Positions 11,063 to 22,028 of a DNA stretch of 64,000 bases are shown one piece after another. The number at the start of each line of letters is the position of its first letter. Position 1 is the stretch's first letter. The notes below the pieces were generated by a model. It made no database searches. It was given only the letters and a program-made list of their open reading frames with translations, and was not told where the DNA came from. Source of the stretch: Terana coerulea (taxonomy: Eukaryota; Basidiomycota; Agaricomycetes; Polyporales; Phanerochaetaceae); NCBI GenBank assembly GCA_024811115.1, contig JAKOGH010000691.1, positions 124,001 through 188,000 on the forward strand, written 5' to 3'. The translations under genes were made by a program, and so were the position numbers.

Positions 11063-11610
11063 GCGTTGGCACTAAGAGAGACGGTTGTCATATACAAAAC
11101 ACAGTACTCGTCGCTTGAGTTCATCTTGAGGTTTGATTCTTGAAGCTTGGGGCTTGCTCGACTGCAGCCGGACAGAAGTACGCAAACGGCGGAGGACCAC
11201 ATACAGACAGGCTCAGGACAGCCGTGCAAGGCCTAGGCCCACTTCACAATGTAGAGCCGACCAATCACAGCGCTCCCATCAAGCACCGTCACCAAATCCG
11301 TCAATGGTCATCGTACCGACGCGCGCTTGGAGAATGGTGGCGAAGGCGCTCGCCAAATATTTCCTTGGCGCCGCCGTGCACCACACCCTGCTCAACGTTC
11401 CGCTCGACTTCAGACTCTTCCTCGTAATTCCATACTACGTTCCACTGCACGCGGCTTGTGTTGCACTTCTGTCGTCTCAGGATCAGCCGTTACGCAAACA
11501 CGCAGAAGAACAGCGCTACGTGTCTCGGGCAACGCGGAGGTGAGGTACAAAAGGGTAGGCCTGCCGCAGTGTTAGGGGCGAAGTGAAGGGGTTGTGGGAT
11601 ACCCATCTTA
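11063..11610. other. Spacer upstream of the EOS1-like gene
   Basis: Several mid-length open frames exist on the plus strand, one with a hydrophobic stretch (IPYYVPLHAACVALL), but none matches a family I recognise and none continues cleanly into the next gene. Treated as unassigned. Confidence 0.3.
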
Positions 11611-13488
11611 GTGAGCATGGAAGGGACCATTCACGAGGCACGATCACTTACCATGCAGCCATCTTGCGCAGACAGGTCTTCCGACTGCTTCATCGGTTTG
11701 ACACCGCCCGAGAGTCTGAGCAGCTCTACGTCCGGTTCAACTGGTAGAACGCGGTCGTACACGGCGAACATGCCTCTTCTCTTCTCCCAAGCCGGGCCGT
11801 CGTCCAGCTCAACACCAAACCTACGTCCCACACGACCGTCAACGGCAGCATTGCCGCTGCGCATGTCCGAACTGGGCAGCCCGCCGCCATATTCCCCGAG
11901 CCACCCGCAGGAGACCCCGCTTCGCCCTTCCTCGCCAAACGCGCCGCGTCGTCTCCTCACTTGCACAGTCCGCCGCCAAGCCCGATTTCTGCGCATGTGT
12001 ATTCACAGAGCCAGTCTGCGTCGCGAAGACCTTCGCATAGTGCTGTGAACGCGCTTGCGGGATCGAGCCGTCGGAACGCGTATGCACGCGCCGAGACCGA
12101 AGACGATGAGACCGACACAAGCCCCGAAGCTGACGATGCCGTCGTGTACCGTTCGAGGTCGCGTTCTTCTCACCAACCCGAGAGCAACCAAGGTCAAGTG
12201 GAGAGGCGAGCTTCGCTGGTACCCTTCGACAGCGATTCTTTGGCAAAGGCAAGGGGCGTGCCGACGCAAGTGAGCGGGACAGGGTGCGATTTATCACGAC
12301 AACGCCGGGGGTAGCATGTGCAGGAGAAACAGAGACGGAAAGCGAGGATGTGGTGAGTTTCTGCCCTGGTCGTCATATATGTTTTCTCTTGCATATATGC
12401 ATATATGCGCTACCCAACCCCAAGGACATAATAGACCATGTGACTTTGTCTAAGCTTCTCCCGAGCCCATTCATGGCGTGGTGCATACACTGGGGGAACG
12501 CAGATCATATTCACGCTGACGTTGCTGTCATCAAAATGCGCTCGCACATGATTCCCGCGGACTTGGAGCTTATATATGCCAGTCTCTGTTCATTCCTCTA
12601 TGTCAATCAGTTACTTACTAGCACTTTTGTCTCCCCCACTGCATCACGTTCAGTCCCGACATCTTCCCACCACCCGCCTTACCTCGTTCTCGTCCCTCTC
12701 ACCCCTCTCACCGCTGGCCGAGAGCATAACTATACCAATACCCTCGTCAACGTCAAGCACAAGACGACGCACCATCCTCGCCCTGGGCCCGCTGCTCTTC
12801 GAATTCTCAAGACTACTTTCAATTGTCCCGGCGATATTTGGGACGATCTACAACCTTTACCACATCATATGGCCCCCAAACCGGTATAGAACGAGCTGGT
12901 GTGGCGCTGCAGAGTATGCGATATGTGTGTTATGGGTGAGTACACATTTTGTTGCTTTGAACTACTTTACTGATTACGGTTGCAATAGTCAGTTTTGACA
13001 GGCTCGCAATGTCTGCAGCTCACGACGGGGCTCTTCAAACGGTGGCGAGTTTACTACTCGCCTCTGCCTACGCTGATTCGACTCTTTGCATTGCAAGGTG
13101 AGTCTTATCTCTATCTCTTCCCGCAGCTCGCTGCTTCACTTAATGTTTACGACGGTGCTAACCCCGCGCTGCAGCAATCTGTTGGCCCGCTACACAATTC
13201 ACGCTCACGTTCCTCGACCACGAAGTGCGACCGCTCGTCTGCTGGGCCGTGATCGGGACGACGACGTGCTGCTCGCGCGCGGTGCAGATGTGGGTCACGA
13301 GCAACATCGTCGAGCCATGCAGCCCGAGCGGCGCGCCGGGCGGCGGCGCGGACGCACTGAAGCGGCGGTCGCGGCGCCGGTGGGACTGGAACGCGGTGCT
13401 CCGCGAGTGCGCACTCCCGGCGGGCGTCGCGTATTTTGCGATGGCGTGGATGCTGATGCTGCAGGCGGAGTGGGGTGGGTGTTCGTAG
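11611..13488 (+). CDS. EOS1: EOS1-like N-glycosylation / ER membrane protein with disordered N-terminus
   Basis: In yeast, Eos1 is an ER membrane protein linked to N-glycosylation and oxidative-stress tolerance. The clear part is 12654-13488: LLFEFSRLLSIVPAIFGTIY, YAICVLWSVLTGSQCLQL, FKRWRVYYSPLPTLIRLFA, CWAVIGTTTCCSRAVQMWVT and ALPAGVAYFAMAW, with introns 12936-12988 and 13098-13174. An upstream Ser/Pro-rich region (TPPESLSSSTSGSTGR ..., RVRFITTTPGVACAG) ends in a donor at about 12352 and joins in phase to 12654, implying a long 302-nt intron. That N-terminal region changes frame near 11940 and near 12195, each consistent with one missing base. A simpler model would start at the ATG at 12576. 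The C-terminal identification is firmer than the N-terminal model. Confidence 0.65.
12391..12408. repeat. Perfect 18-bp AT-rich palindrome
   Basis: GCATATATGCATATATGC reads identically on both strands, within the presumed long intron of the EOS1-like gene. Function unknown. Confidence 0.6.
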
Positions 13489-16400
13489 GTTATGTGGGCG
13501 TGCTGCGGCGGTGGGACTGGGGTGCTGGAATACTCATCACTAGGCCGGATTTCTGTATAATAGAGCGCTGGTCCGCGGTACATGCATGTAATGCCAAATG
13601 ACATTGTTAGAGATTAGTACAGGGTGGCGTCGGTTTGCCATCCTCACTTTTGTTCTCACCTATGTTCTTTGAATTTCTTTTGTGATTCGTACATAAGGCC
13701 GTGACTACAACTCAGCTGCAATTACCCGCCAACTTGTATGATGTGTTCCTGTGCTCTACCGAGCTTCAGCACAACTTAACTTGATCGTATTCCACAGGTT
13801 CTAGCTGGTTCTCGCTATCATTTCTGCCTTGAGCCACCAGCAGGAGCTCTTAAGCTTGGAAAAAACCGGTGGCGTCTCTGCCAGGCATATGTAGTGGCGC
13901 TTTAACGTTCAACTGTGATTGGCTAGTGATTGGTGATCGCCGTTCTGGGTCTGGAGCCCCAGCTCCGGGCGCCTGTTGTCTGATCTCAGCCGTATCGAAA
14001 TTGGCAGGGGCAGTGGTTTGCACCGAAACACTTCGTAGGTTGAGAGTATCCTTGCACTGGCTGATTTGCTGACTTTTCTCCGTAGAATAATGTCAAATAA
14101 CGCAGAGAATCTCGCTGTGCGGTCAGAGTAGCGCTAGGTTCTGCCACACCGAGGAAGCTTCGCCTTCGACACGCGGGACACACGAGGATGCTGCCAGGCG
14201 TGTTCAATCGATGAGGCTTGGGCTGTGGCCCTGCTTCCGCTTAGACACTCTACACCTTCCCTTACAATACACACTTGGGCTATTAGCCCTTCACCGAAAT
14301 CATTCGTAACTCTTGTGCAGCGCTGTTGAGGGCGAGGTTGAAGAGATGCCCTCTCAAGGTTTGGCGACGAGGGGTGTCGGAAGTACAAGCCGGTACGTCT
14401 ACTCGTCTGTGGGGAAGATCTTCTCCACCGCAAGGTTACTGACTCGATAGCCTAGGATTTCTATCCGATACAGTTGCGATGACCCAGATTACGCACTGTA
14501 CTGTACGCGAGTCTGAGCAACATGAAACTTGGTGCCAGTCTTGAGGTAGAAAGAGGAAAGAGGAACACGTACATTTCGGTCTAATGTGCGAGAGACGTTT
14601 CTCATATCGTCCAGTTGAATGAACCACCCGATCTCTTTGCAAGAACAAGCTCTTGCGATCCTGCGCTATGCTTCTTGTTGTCCGAAGCCTGGGGCCTGAG
14701 TACGTCGATATGTCGCCAGCCGGAGTCATGCGGACTTGGCCGCTATGTCCTCGTAGTACTGAATGCCCTCATTTGAAGGCAGAAACACCGTAAAATCCGC
14801 TCAGATACGGCTTGTTATCGAGGGAGGGGGATGGGGGCTGGAATGAAGCAGTGACACCCGCGTAGTGAGTGAACCCTCGCCATGGTGGGCGTGCTTGGCG
14901 CGGCTGATGAGCTTGATCGCAGCGAAACTTCCGGACAGTGTAGCAGCGATGGGTGGCTTGCCAGTCATCCCCGAATGTGATGGGAGTCCAACGGGTGGGG
15001 CCGTATCCACGACATTCAATCCCGAAGACAACGTCGTCACGCGGCGCACTCGTGCGGTGGTCAGTAGTATTCCCCGTGCCTTACTTGTCGGATCTGTGAT
15101 GACCTTGCGACAGACACAAGCAGCAGCAAACGGCGGCGAAGGCCGAGTCAGGGTCCGGGATGTTGTAGCCCAAAATATTCGCCGACACCTTCGGGAGTGG
15201 ATTACAGGTTTGAAATGGACGGAAAATTTACATCTTGTCAACGCTCGATTGTGCGAGAGCTGTGGCCCCACTGTCGCCGCAACAAGACGTTCCGGCCTGG
15301 AAAACAACCACTGTCCGAAATGATGATCTCCAAGTCTTCTCTAAAATGGAGGAGAGGGGTCGGTGAGAACAGCCATTCCAAACTGAGTGCATCTACGGGG
15401 CCGCGTCATTGCCCTGGTTAGTGACACACACCGATGAGCTGCAATGATGAAATGCGGGCAAAGTTCCAAAATGTAAGTGGTGCCCGAGTTTATTCAAAAT
15501 TGCAATCGCAGTAACTCACTTACGCCGCTTGTTCCAAGTGCAATCATCAAGCCACTGCTGAAGCTATCTCTGATTGTTGGTCCGTGTTTTGCTCTCATGT
15601 TTCTTTCTCTTCTGATTTCCCCTCGTTCATTTGCATTTGCAAAATGTAGCCTCGCGTGCGCTCGCCGCTGTCGACTTGTCACGTACGGCAGACCACGCGA
15701 CAAGTTTCTCAGGGTCGCACAGACTGCTGCAAAACATGCGATGCTGCCCACATGCTGCGATAGATGTCGCTTGCGAGCTGCTCGGCAGATCCGAAAGGCA
15801 CTATAGCGTCTCAATTCGACCCAAGACGCCGCGCGATGAGAACCAACCTCTTGGCCTTCGGCCCTCGCCTTGCACAGCATGCAGTTCAGCTGCACACGCT
15901 ACGTTGTGTGCTGGCACAAGCCAGACATGTTCAGCTGAGATGTAAGTACAGGATCGCACTGCAGCCCCTTGTTCTTTGCTGATCCGATCCAGCTTTTCCA
16001 AATATCTCTGCAGCATGTCTAGTCGTTGTTTAGCCGCGATGCCAACGGCCGATCGCACTTCACCGACTCGCATACATGAGCCCGCTTCCACTTGTGGCAA
16101 CTACAAAGCTTAGGAGAAGAAAGATTGCTGGTCACCGTGAGAGTATCTATCGTGACCAGCAACAGCGCCGATCACTCCGCTCTCAGTGCCAGCGAATCTG
16201 GACGCAGCAATGAGCATTCCACCAATAGCTTTCTCACCAGTGCTGATCAGAGTTTCTTTCGTGTAGTAAGTGTTGGGTTAGCGGGTTTCCCGGAGCTCGT
16301 GTTTCTTATTGCAAACATTTAGGCGCACCAGTCCCGTCGCATGTTCTGGACGCATCTCCTCCTCGATCACGCGATCGCACACGATCGTACACCGCACCAT

Positions 16401-17426
16401 ATTGCTTCCTCCCGTGGTCCGGAGATTGCGGCTGTCATTCCGCGGAGAATCCCACACCCTTTGAAATTGGGCCAAGGGTCGTGTTTAGTAAAGTACGTGA
16501 GGTTCTTTTTGTCCGAGTCTGGTGGCAGCTGAGCGGTGGCTGTCAGGGTCGGGAACGGGCTTGCAGTGCTCTGCTGGCAGTAGGCTACCAAATTATTTGC
16601 CTTACCTCCGAGGGGACTGGTTGCAACCATCACGCGCGTGAACAGCTCGCAGGGTCCTCTAGGGGTGGCTTTGATTCTGATCCCACAATACAAGCCGGAC
16701 GGCGCTGATGGAGACGGAGACGACGGTGCGTGGACACAACCTTGCCTCCGATACATTTCGTGCAGTCTCATGCATCTATCAACAAGGTCGTCACAAACAT
16801 ATGGAGGTATTTGTCGGCTGAATCTTTTAAGAGAATGAAGGCGATGCTTCAGCTTCCGGAACCCAGTGGGGCGAGGATGAAGTTGTGCAAAAGATCTGTC
16901 TGTCGTTTACCAAAGGTTGCGATGCCGCGATGGCGAACATGGTGCCGTTGCCATTGCCAGCTGTGAGATGCTCTTTTCCCCGCATTTAGTCCACTCTCAT
17001 AAGCTCACGCGGTCGGGCAGAAGTTCTTGGAGCGGTCGACCACGCGGTTGTCTATTCGGGTATTCGACCGTGTCGTCGAATGAGCCGCAACCTCGAACGC
17101 TTATGAAGACCGCGCTCTGAGTACAACAGCTATTTTACGAGAAGGGTCTATGGTCTGATCTTGGGAAGTCAGCTAAGGCGTTTTGTTTCGGATCATTCGT
17201 TCACCTGAAGCGGCAGTGCACCTATCCGCTCGTACTCTCGAAGAGACCGTTGGGGTGCGTGGCAGAGCCTCTCTAAACCCATCTTTTTCGCTTTGAAATA
17301 GTGGTACGCAGATGCATAGCCCGAATCGCCTACCGACAAAACGATCGCGCCGCATCAAAATGCAGTTCTCGTCCTCCAGCACGCATTAACACGGACACTG
17401 CAATGCGCCAGCCATGTTATCCGCCG

Positions 17427-17459
17427 GGCATGATCGAGCGGAGTCCGCTCGATCATGCC
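17427..17459. repeat. Perfect 33-bp inverted repeat (16-bp arms, 1-nt spacer)
   Basis: Arms GGCATGATCGAGCGGA (17427-17442) and TCCGCTCGATCATGCC (17444-17459) are exact reverse complements around a single G. A match this long is not expected by chance in 64 kb. It could be a protein-binding site or the hairpin scar of an excised element. Confidence 0.9.
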
Positions 17460-19153
17460 GACACTCGTAGCTGTAAGCGAGAGACAGCTGGGCTGAACGT
17501 TATCCAAGACCTTGATGATCTACCTGGTGTACCGTGATATGCGGCCTGGAGATATCCTGACAATGGGCACCACTGTTTTGCAGCTCTGCCCGTCTCAGAA
17601 CGTAAGTTTTGCGTCTCACCAGCACATTTGGACCCATCTGACGTCGGTTACGAAGGACTGTGATTTATCGATAGGATAAGCCCTAATAAGCATGGTTTCT
17701 TCGGAGCAGACATGGCGCGCCCCCTACTAGTAAGAGCCAGTGGTATGCTTCAGATTCCAATACATTAACACTGTAAGTTCCAGATACGCATTTCCCCATC
17801 CCAAGAAAAAGTGCACAGCGCCAATGCTGGTTCTCCGCCGCTCGCTCCGTCGTATTTAATTACGCGCAGCTGACGCATGGCCATGTAGCTATTTCCGGTA
17901 TCATTCTCTGTAAGTTTAATCTGATTCACCCTTGTTACTGTAAATTCAACTATCGCAATGGGCTGAAGGATCGGGCTATTTCTTTGGACGATACGGAACG
18001 GAGCGATCTGCCGTTTCGCGGCAGACGAGCTCTGGGCCTGTGACGTCGGTTGGCGGCCGGAGCACTCTAATAAACGTGAACAACGAAACCTAGGACCGTC
18101 CCTCATCCATCAGCGGTAGTCTGATCGGAGACGCAAGCTCAGGTTACCGAGATACTTCGGGTTGCCACTGCACTGGGAAACAGAGCGGGGCGCCGTCGTT
18201 TGTGGGGGGCACTGCAGCCGCGACCAAAGCTCGCGTGACGTCAGCACCTCAGTGGCCGGAAATGCGGAAATCTGAGCTTGTTTCGGTGCGTTCTTCCGAT
18301 TTCTGTCTTTCGCTGTCGACAGACTAGCTTAGGCGGACGTTACGAAATTCGGCAAGCCTTGGCCGCTGTAGACCCTCGATCGAATTACCAAATTCCAGGA
18401 CCAGGGCCTATGCGTCGTCTGAAGATTTGGACTCTGTGAGAACTTCAAGCCGACTCGGAGTTCGGGAGTTGGGGCGCTCAATCATCCCTGAGTTAGATAT
18501 GGCGGTAAGTCTTGCTTGTCATCGGGCACCCCGTGAGCGATGTTCAGCTATTTCCGAACTTGCATCGATGTTACCGTTTCAGTGAGATATCTTGTAAAAC
18601 TACAAATATTCAAAAGCTGATATCCAACTAGCTCTCTGGATATATACGGCCGTCTAAGTACACTGCCGTCATCGTCGGCATTCCTGCCTTCCTGCGCCCG
18701 CGCGACACAGAGCAACGGCTGCCCGAACATATCACCGGGAGGGACTGCAGAAGAATGGAGGCACACGTGCTACACTCCTCGAATCCAGGGTCTGTGAGAT
18801 ATTCCCTTTCAGCCTCATCTCGCGTCACGACCGCTCACAGCGTTACCTTTGTACTAATTATTTAGGCGCAGTAGTGAGTGTACATCCACAACAGAGATGC
18901 CTGTCTCTATACCGCTCGCGTAAGGATGATGGTGGTGGTATACGGGTTGTCCTTTTCCGGACGCCTCCTAGGATCGCCCAAAATGGTTGCCGTCATCGAA
19001 ACAAGCTCCAGGCGCGGACATTTTCTTTCCCGCCGTAGCTAGGATCGGACAGTGTCCCGTCCGGCAAAGTCAACGCCAGTTTGCCATCGTACTGGGGCAG
19101 ATGGTAATTTGCCCGATAGCTGGATATACCGCTGTGCGGCTGGGCTGCAGCGG

Positions 19154-19159
19154 TATAAA
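19154..19159 (+). promoter_or_regulatory. TATA box of the small cysteine-rich gene
   Basis: TATAAA (in CGGTATAAAG) lies about 170 bp before the ATG at 19326. It is followed by a pyrimidine/adenine-rich stretch (ACACACCAAACCATCCCAAC) suitable for transcription start. Confidence 0.55.
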
Positions 19160-19325
19160 GAGGATCGCTACGCTGGCAGAAGACACACCAAACCATCCCA
19201 ACTCCCCTCGTCTCCGCGAGCTTTAACAGAAACACGCACGACCTAGGTAGCCTTCCACTGTGGCACACGATGCACTCCAAGGCTAACTTACCTCCACAGA
19301 CAACTTCATTTTAAGTTCGCTCACT

Positions 19326-19534
19326 ATGCAAACTTCCAACCCCGCCACTACCGTCGCGACAGAGGCCGCCCCTGTCTGCGTAAGTGCCCTCAATCCCTCC
19401 AATGGCCGATGCAGAGCTTACTTGTCTACTTGCCACAGATGTCTCGTCCGGTGAACTCCGCCGACTGCTGCCCCCGATGCAAGAGATATGTTGGGCCCAG
19501 TGCCGGCTCGCAGTGTGGCTGCCCTCCCAAGTAA
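19326..19534 (+). CDS. Small cysteine-rich protein
   Basis: A short gene of two exons, 19326-19379 and 19439-19534, separated by a canonical intron (GTAAGT ... CCACAG). It encodes 49 residues. The N-terminus is Thr/Ala-rich (MQTSNPATTVATEAAPVC); the C-terminus carries clustered cysteines in CCPRCKRYV and QCGCPP. There is no signal peptide. The clustered Cys suggests metal binding (metallothionein-like), but this is inference from composition only. A TATA box sits at 19154. It converges tail-to-tail with DPH2, whose stop is 206 bp away. Confidence 0.6.
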
Positions 19535-19739
19535 ACGCCACGGCATCAGCATTGAATAGTTCATATTTATGATTGTGGGGGTTACTGCACTCGAGAGACA
19601 ACTCTTGTAGACCTCATTCTTACACGGACTTCGCTTTAGAGAGAAAGTGTATCCCCTCATCGCGTATGCGTCTCGGCTTATGCGTCTCTGTTATACAACA
19701 CCACATAGAATTCGTACTACAGTGTGGCTGGCGCAGCTA

Positions 19740-21673
19740 TCAGCGGCGGTCGGTCTGGTAACCTCTGGCAATGCCGCTCCGCCCTTGCTCCAGAACGCTC
19801 GGCGCATCTTCACCAATCCTTGCCTCGAGCCCTTGGTACGTACGGCTTTGTAGGAATTGACCTACACATGTAACGGTGGTCAGTATATGGACGGAAATGA
19901 GCAGTAACCACATACTGGCGGCGCTGTCCGACATAACGGTTACGGCGTTCTCTTTGCTCCGCAGTACGACGGCGGACGGGTTCGCCCCATCATCCGCCGT
20001 GGTTGCCGCACTGATTTCGCCGCCGTAGCGCTTTGCTTGTCGGTACTGGCCCGTAACCAGCGAGAACATCGGGCGGTCTGTGACGTCGTCATCGTCGTCT
20101 GACCCGATCGCTTGTGAGGCACTGGTGTCTCCTTCCTGGTTCAGCGCGAGTTTGCTGAAGTCAAGGACATATTGGCCAGTCCAGCTGGGCTCCCGTTGCA
20201 AAGCAACTTCAAGCTCGTACGGTGTAATAATGGGCCGCAGGAATTCCTGGAACAGGTGTGCGTTATGACCGTCGGTGTTGAGAGGGGCGAGAAAAATTAC
20301 ACACCTTCGCCTCTACGAGACTATTCTCCGGACAGGCGACCAAGACAAAGCACTCAATTTCCAAGAAATTGCCAAGCTTCGCGGGGTTGAGCTTCCCAAC
20401 TGTGATCGTATAGCTCTTCTTTTGTGCTCTAGAGAGCATCGTACGAAGCCGAGAGATGAGTGGAAGGTACGAGGCTGACAAGATATTTCAGCGCTACTTG
20501 GCAATCAAGGGTCGTGTGCTTACTTACCGACTCCAAGCGTGCCAACCAATATACCAAAGACATCGGCATCCCGGGCCTTTTGGACAGTCGCATACCGCCG
20601 CATAAGTAGCCTATTTGTCCGTGTAGACTCCAGTCTTGCTGATTGAGTTTGGGGATCGTAGGAGTATACCTTCATAACGCTTAGCGAAGCGAAAACCAGA
20701 TATGTAACTTCATAACTCACACGCGAGATTGAATGAGTAAGAAGAAGGTTCGTTAGACCAAGGCTTTCTCCACCGACGTAGCATATGGTGTCGTACTGCT
20801 CTGCGTTACTGTCATCGCTGATCGCAGTTGACGAGTTTGTTGCTATTGACGATACCGGAGAGCAGAATAACGGCACCACGTGGTAGGCTACTTTGCTGGA
20901 ACTGGGTAGCATGACTTGCAGTTTTTGTGAAGACTGTCTATAGTTTCTTCAGCATTTTAGGAAGCCAAGTTTTCATCAAACTCACCGGCTGCGTGCGCAT
21001 AGCGTACGTCAGTACGTAACAGCACATTGGTCGAAGGAGCCTCTGACGCGCTGAGGGCCTCAGCCAGCTTCATTGCCGCGTCATCGACGTTAATGTCGCT
21101 TTTTCCGAACACGTAGATGACGGGTAATCTTGATGTTCTGATTTAATGCGGAAAGTAAGTGCCCTGTCGCTGCAATCTCCTTCCAAATACGCACTGACTC
21201 ATGCAAGCATGCCCATAGTGAACCATTGCATCGGCCTCTACATGCTGTGCTGCGACTTCGTCTACACAGCAGCTGTGTATCGTAGGGTCAGCTTACTAGT
21301 ACATAGCAGGGTAACAATAGCCTGCCTGCCATATGAGGTATCCGCGAGAACGTAAAACTCAGATCCCTGACTGGTCTTGGCTTTTAATGAACGATATATC
21401 GGTACGGAGGCATGCAGGAGTTCGTCCGGAAACTGCAGTGCAACCTATGAACGATATCGTCATCAGAAATCTGCGAAAACATGTATCGAATACCGCCATA
21501 ATGCTCACGCGCTTATAACCATGCTTCGCGATCTCCTGCACAGTACGATCCACCTCGAAATAATCTTCCAAAACGTTCTGCGAGACGTTTTGAGGAACAT
21601 CGTCCGTCTCGACATGTATTTCTCTGCTAATCACGTCTTCACCCGAAGCAGAAAACGTATTTGTTTCTGTCAT
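19740..21673 (-). CDS. DPH2: Diphthamide biosynthesis protein 2
   Basis: With Dph1, Dph2 forms the radical-type [4Fe-4S] enzyme that transfers the 3-amino-3-carboxypropyl group of SAM to the histidine of elongation factor 2, the first step of diphthamide synthesis in the cytosol. Nine exons (21509-21673, 21326-21444, 21195-21272, 20986-21137, 20721-20914, 20528-20669, 20305-20474, 19916-20246, 19740-19861) join in frame to 490 residues. Signatures: [87 protein letters not shown] and [11 protein letters not shown]. The cysteine of SCCVDEV spans an intron whose donor reads AG|GCAGGC, an apparent GC-AG intron. The start at 21673 gives [19 protein letters not shown]. The gene is intact. Confidence 0.95.
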
Positions 21674-22028
21674 CTCTGGGTGATCTCCAGTACTGTCACG
21701 GGCCTTGGAGGGTACCTCCACTCGGGCAAGTCGCTTCTTGGGTCTTCCATACAGCTTAGTACTGAATTAAGCAAGCACGAAACTTGGCGACTCACTTTCT
21801 TTGATTAATTTATCCTACTATAGCACGCAATTCAAGCGAGAATTCTCAAATTTAAAAGGACGAGCCAAAAGGACGAGCTTGAGTGTAAGATGATCAATCT
21901 AAAGAACGCTAGCGCCTGTAGGAAGTCGGCCATGTCATCGGCATTTTCCGGCGCTTGCCGAGCACTTCGCGCGGCACGCCGACACCTCGTCACGCTTGTA
22001 GCTTTCCACCACCCGCTCGCTGGCCAAC

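Larger units (their letters stand above)
13489..19325. other. Gene-poor region
   Basis: About 5.8 kb with only short, overlapping open frames on both strands. The longest (minus 14801-15307, plus 14865-15323, minus 16367-16771) show no family motif, no consistent intron pattern and no transposon protein. A minus-strand stretch at 17765-18106 ends in a coding-like segment (MAMRQLRVIKYDGASGG) that I cannot identify. A perfect palindrome lies at 17427-17459. It may be a long intergenic region or the remains of decayed sequence. Confidence 0.45.

Noticed and set aside
13489..19325. CRISPR array or prokaryotic island
   Set aside because: No regular direct repeats with spacers, and the surroundings are clearly eukaryotic with spliceosomal introns.
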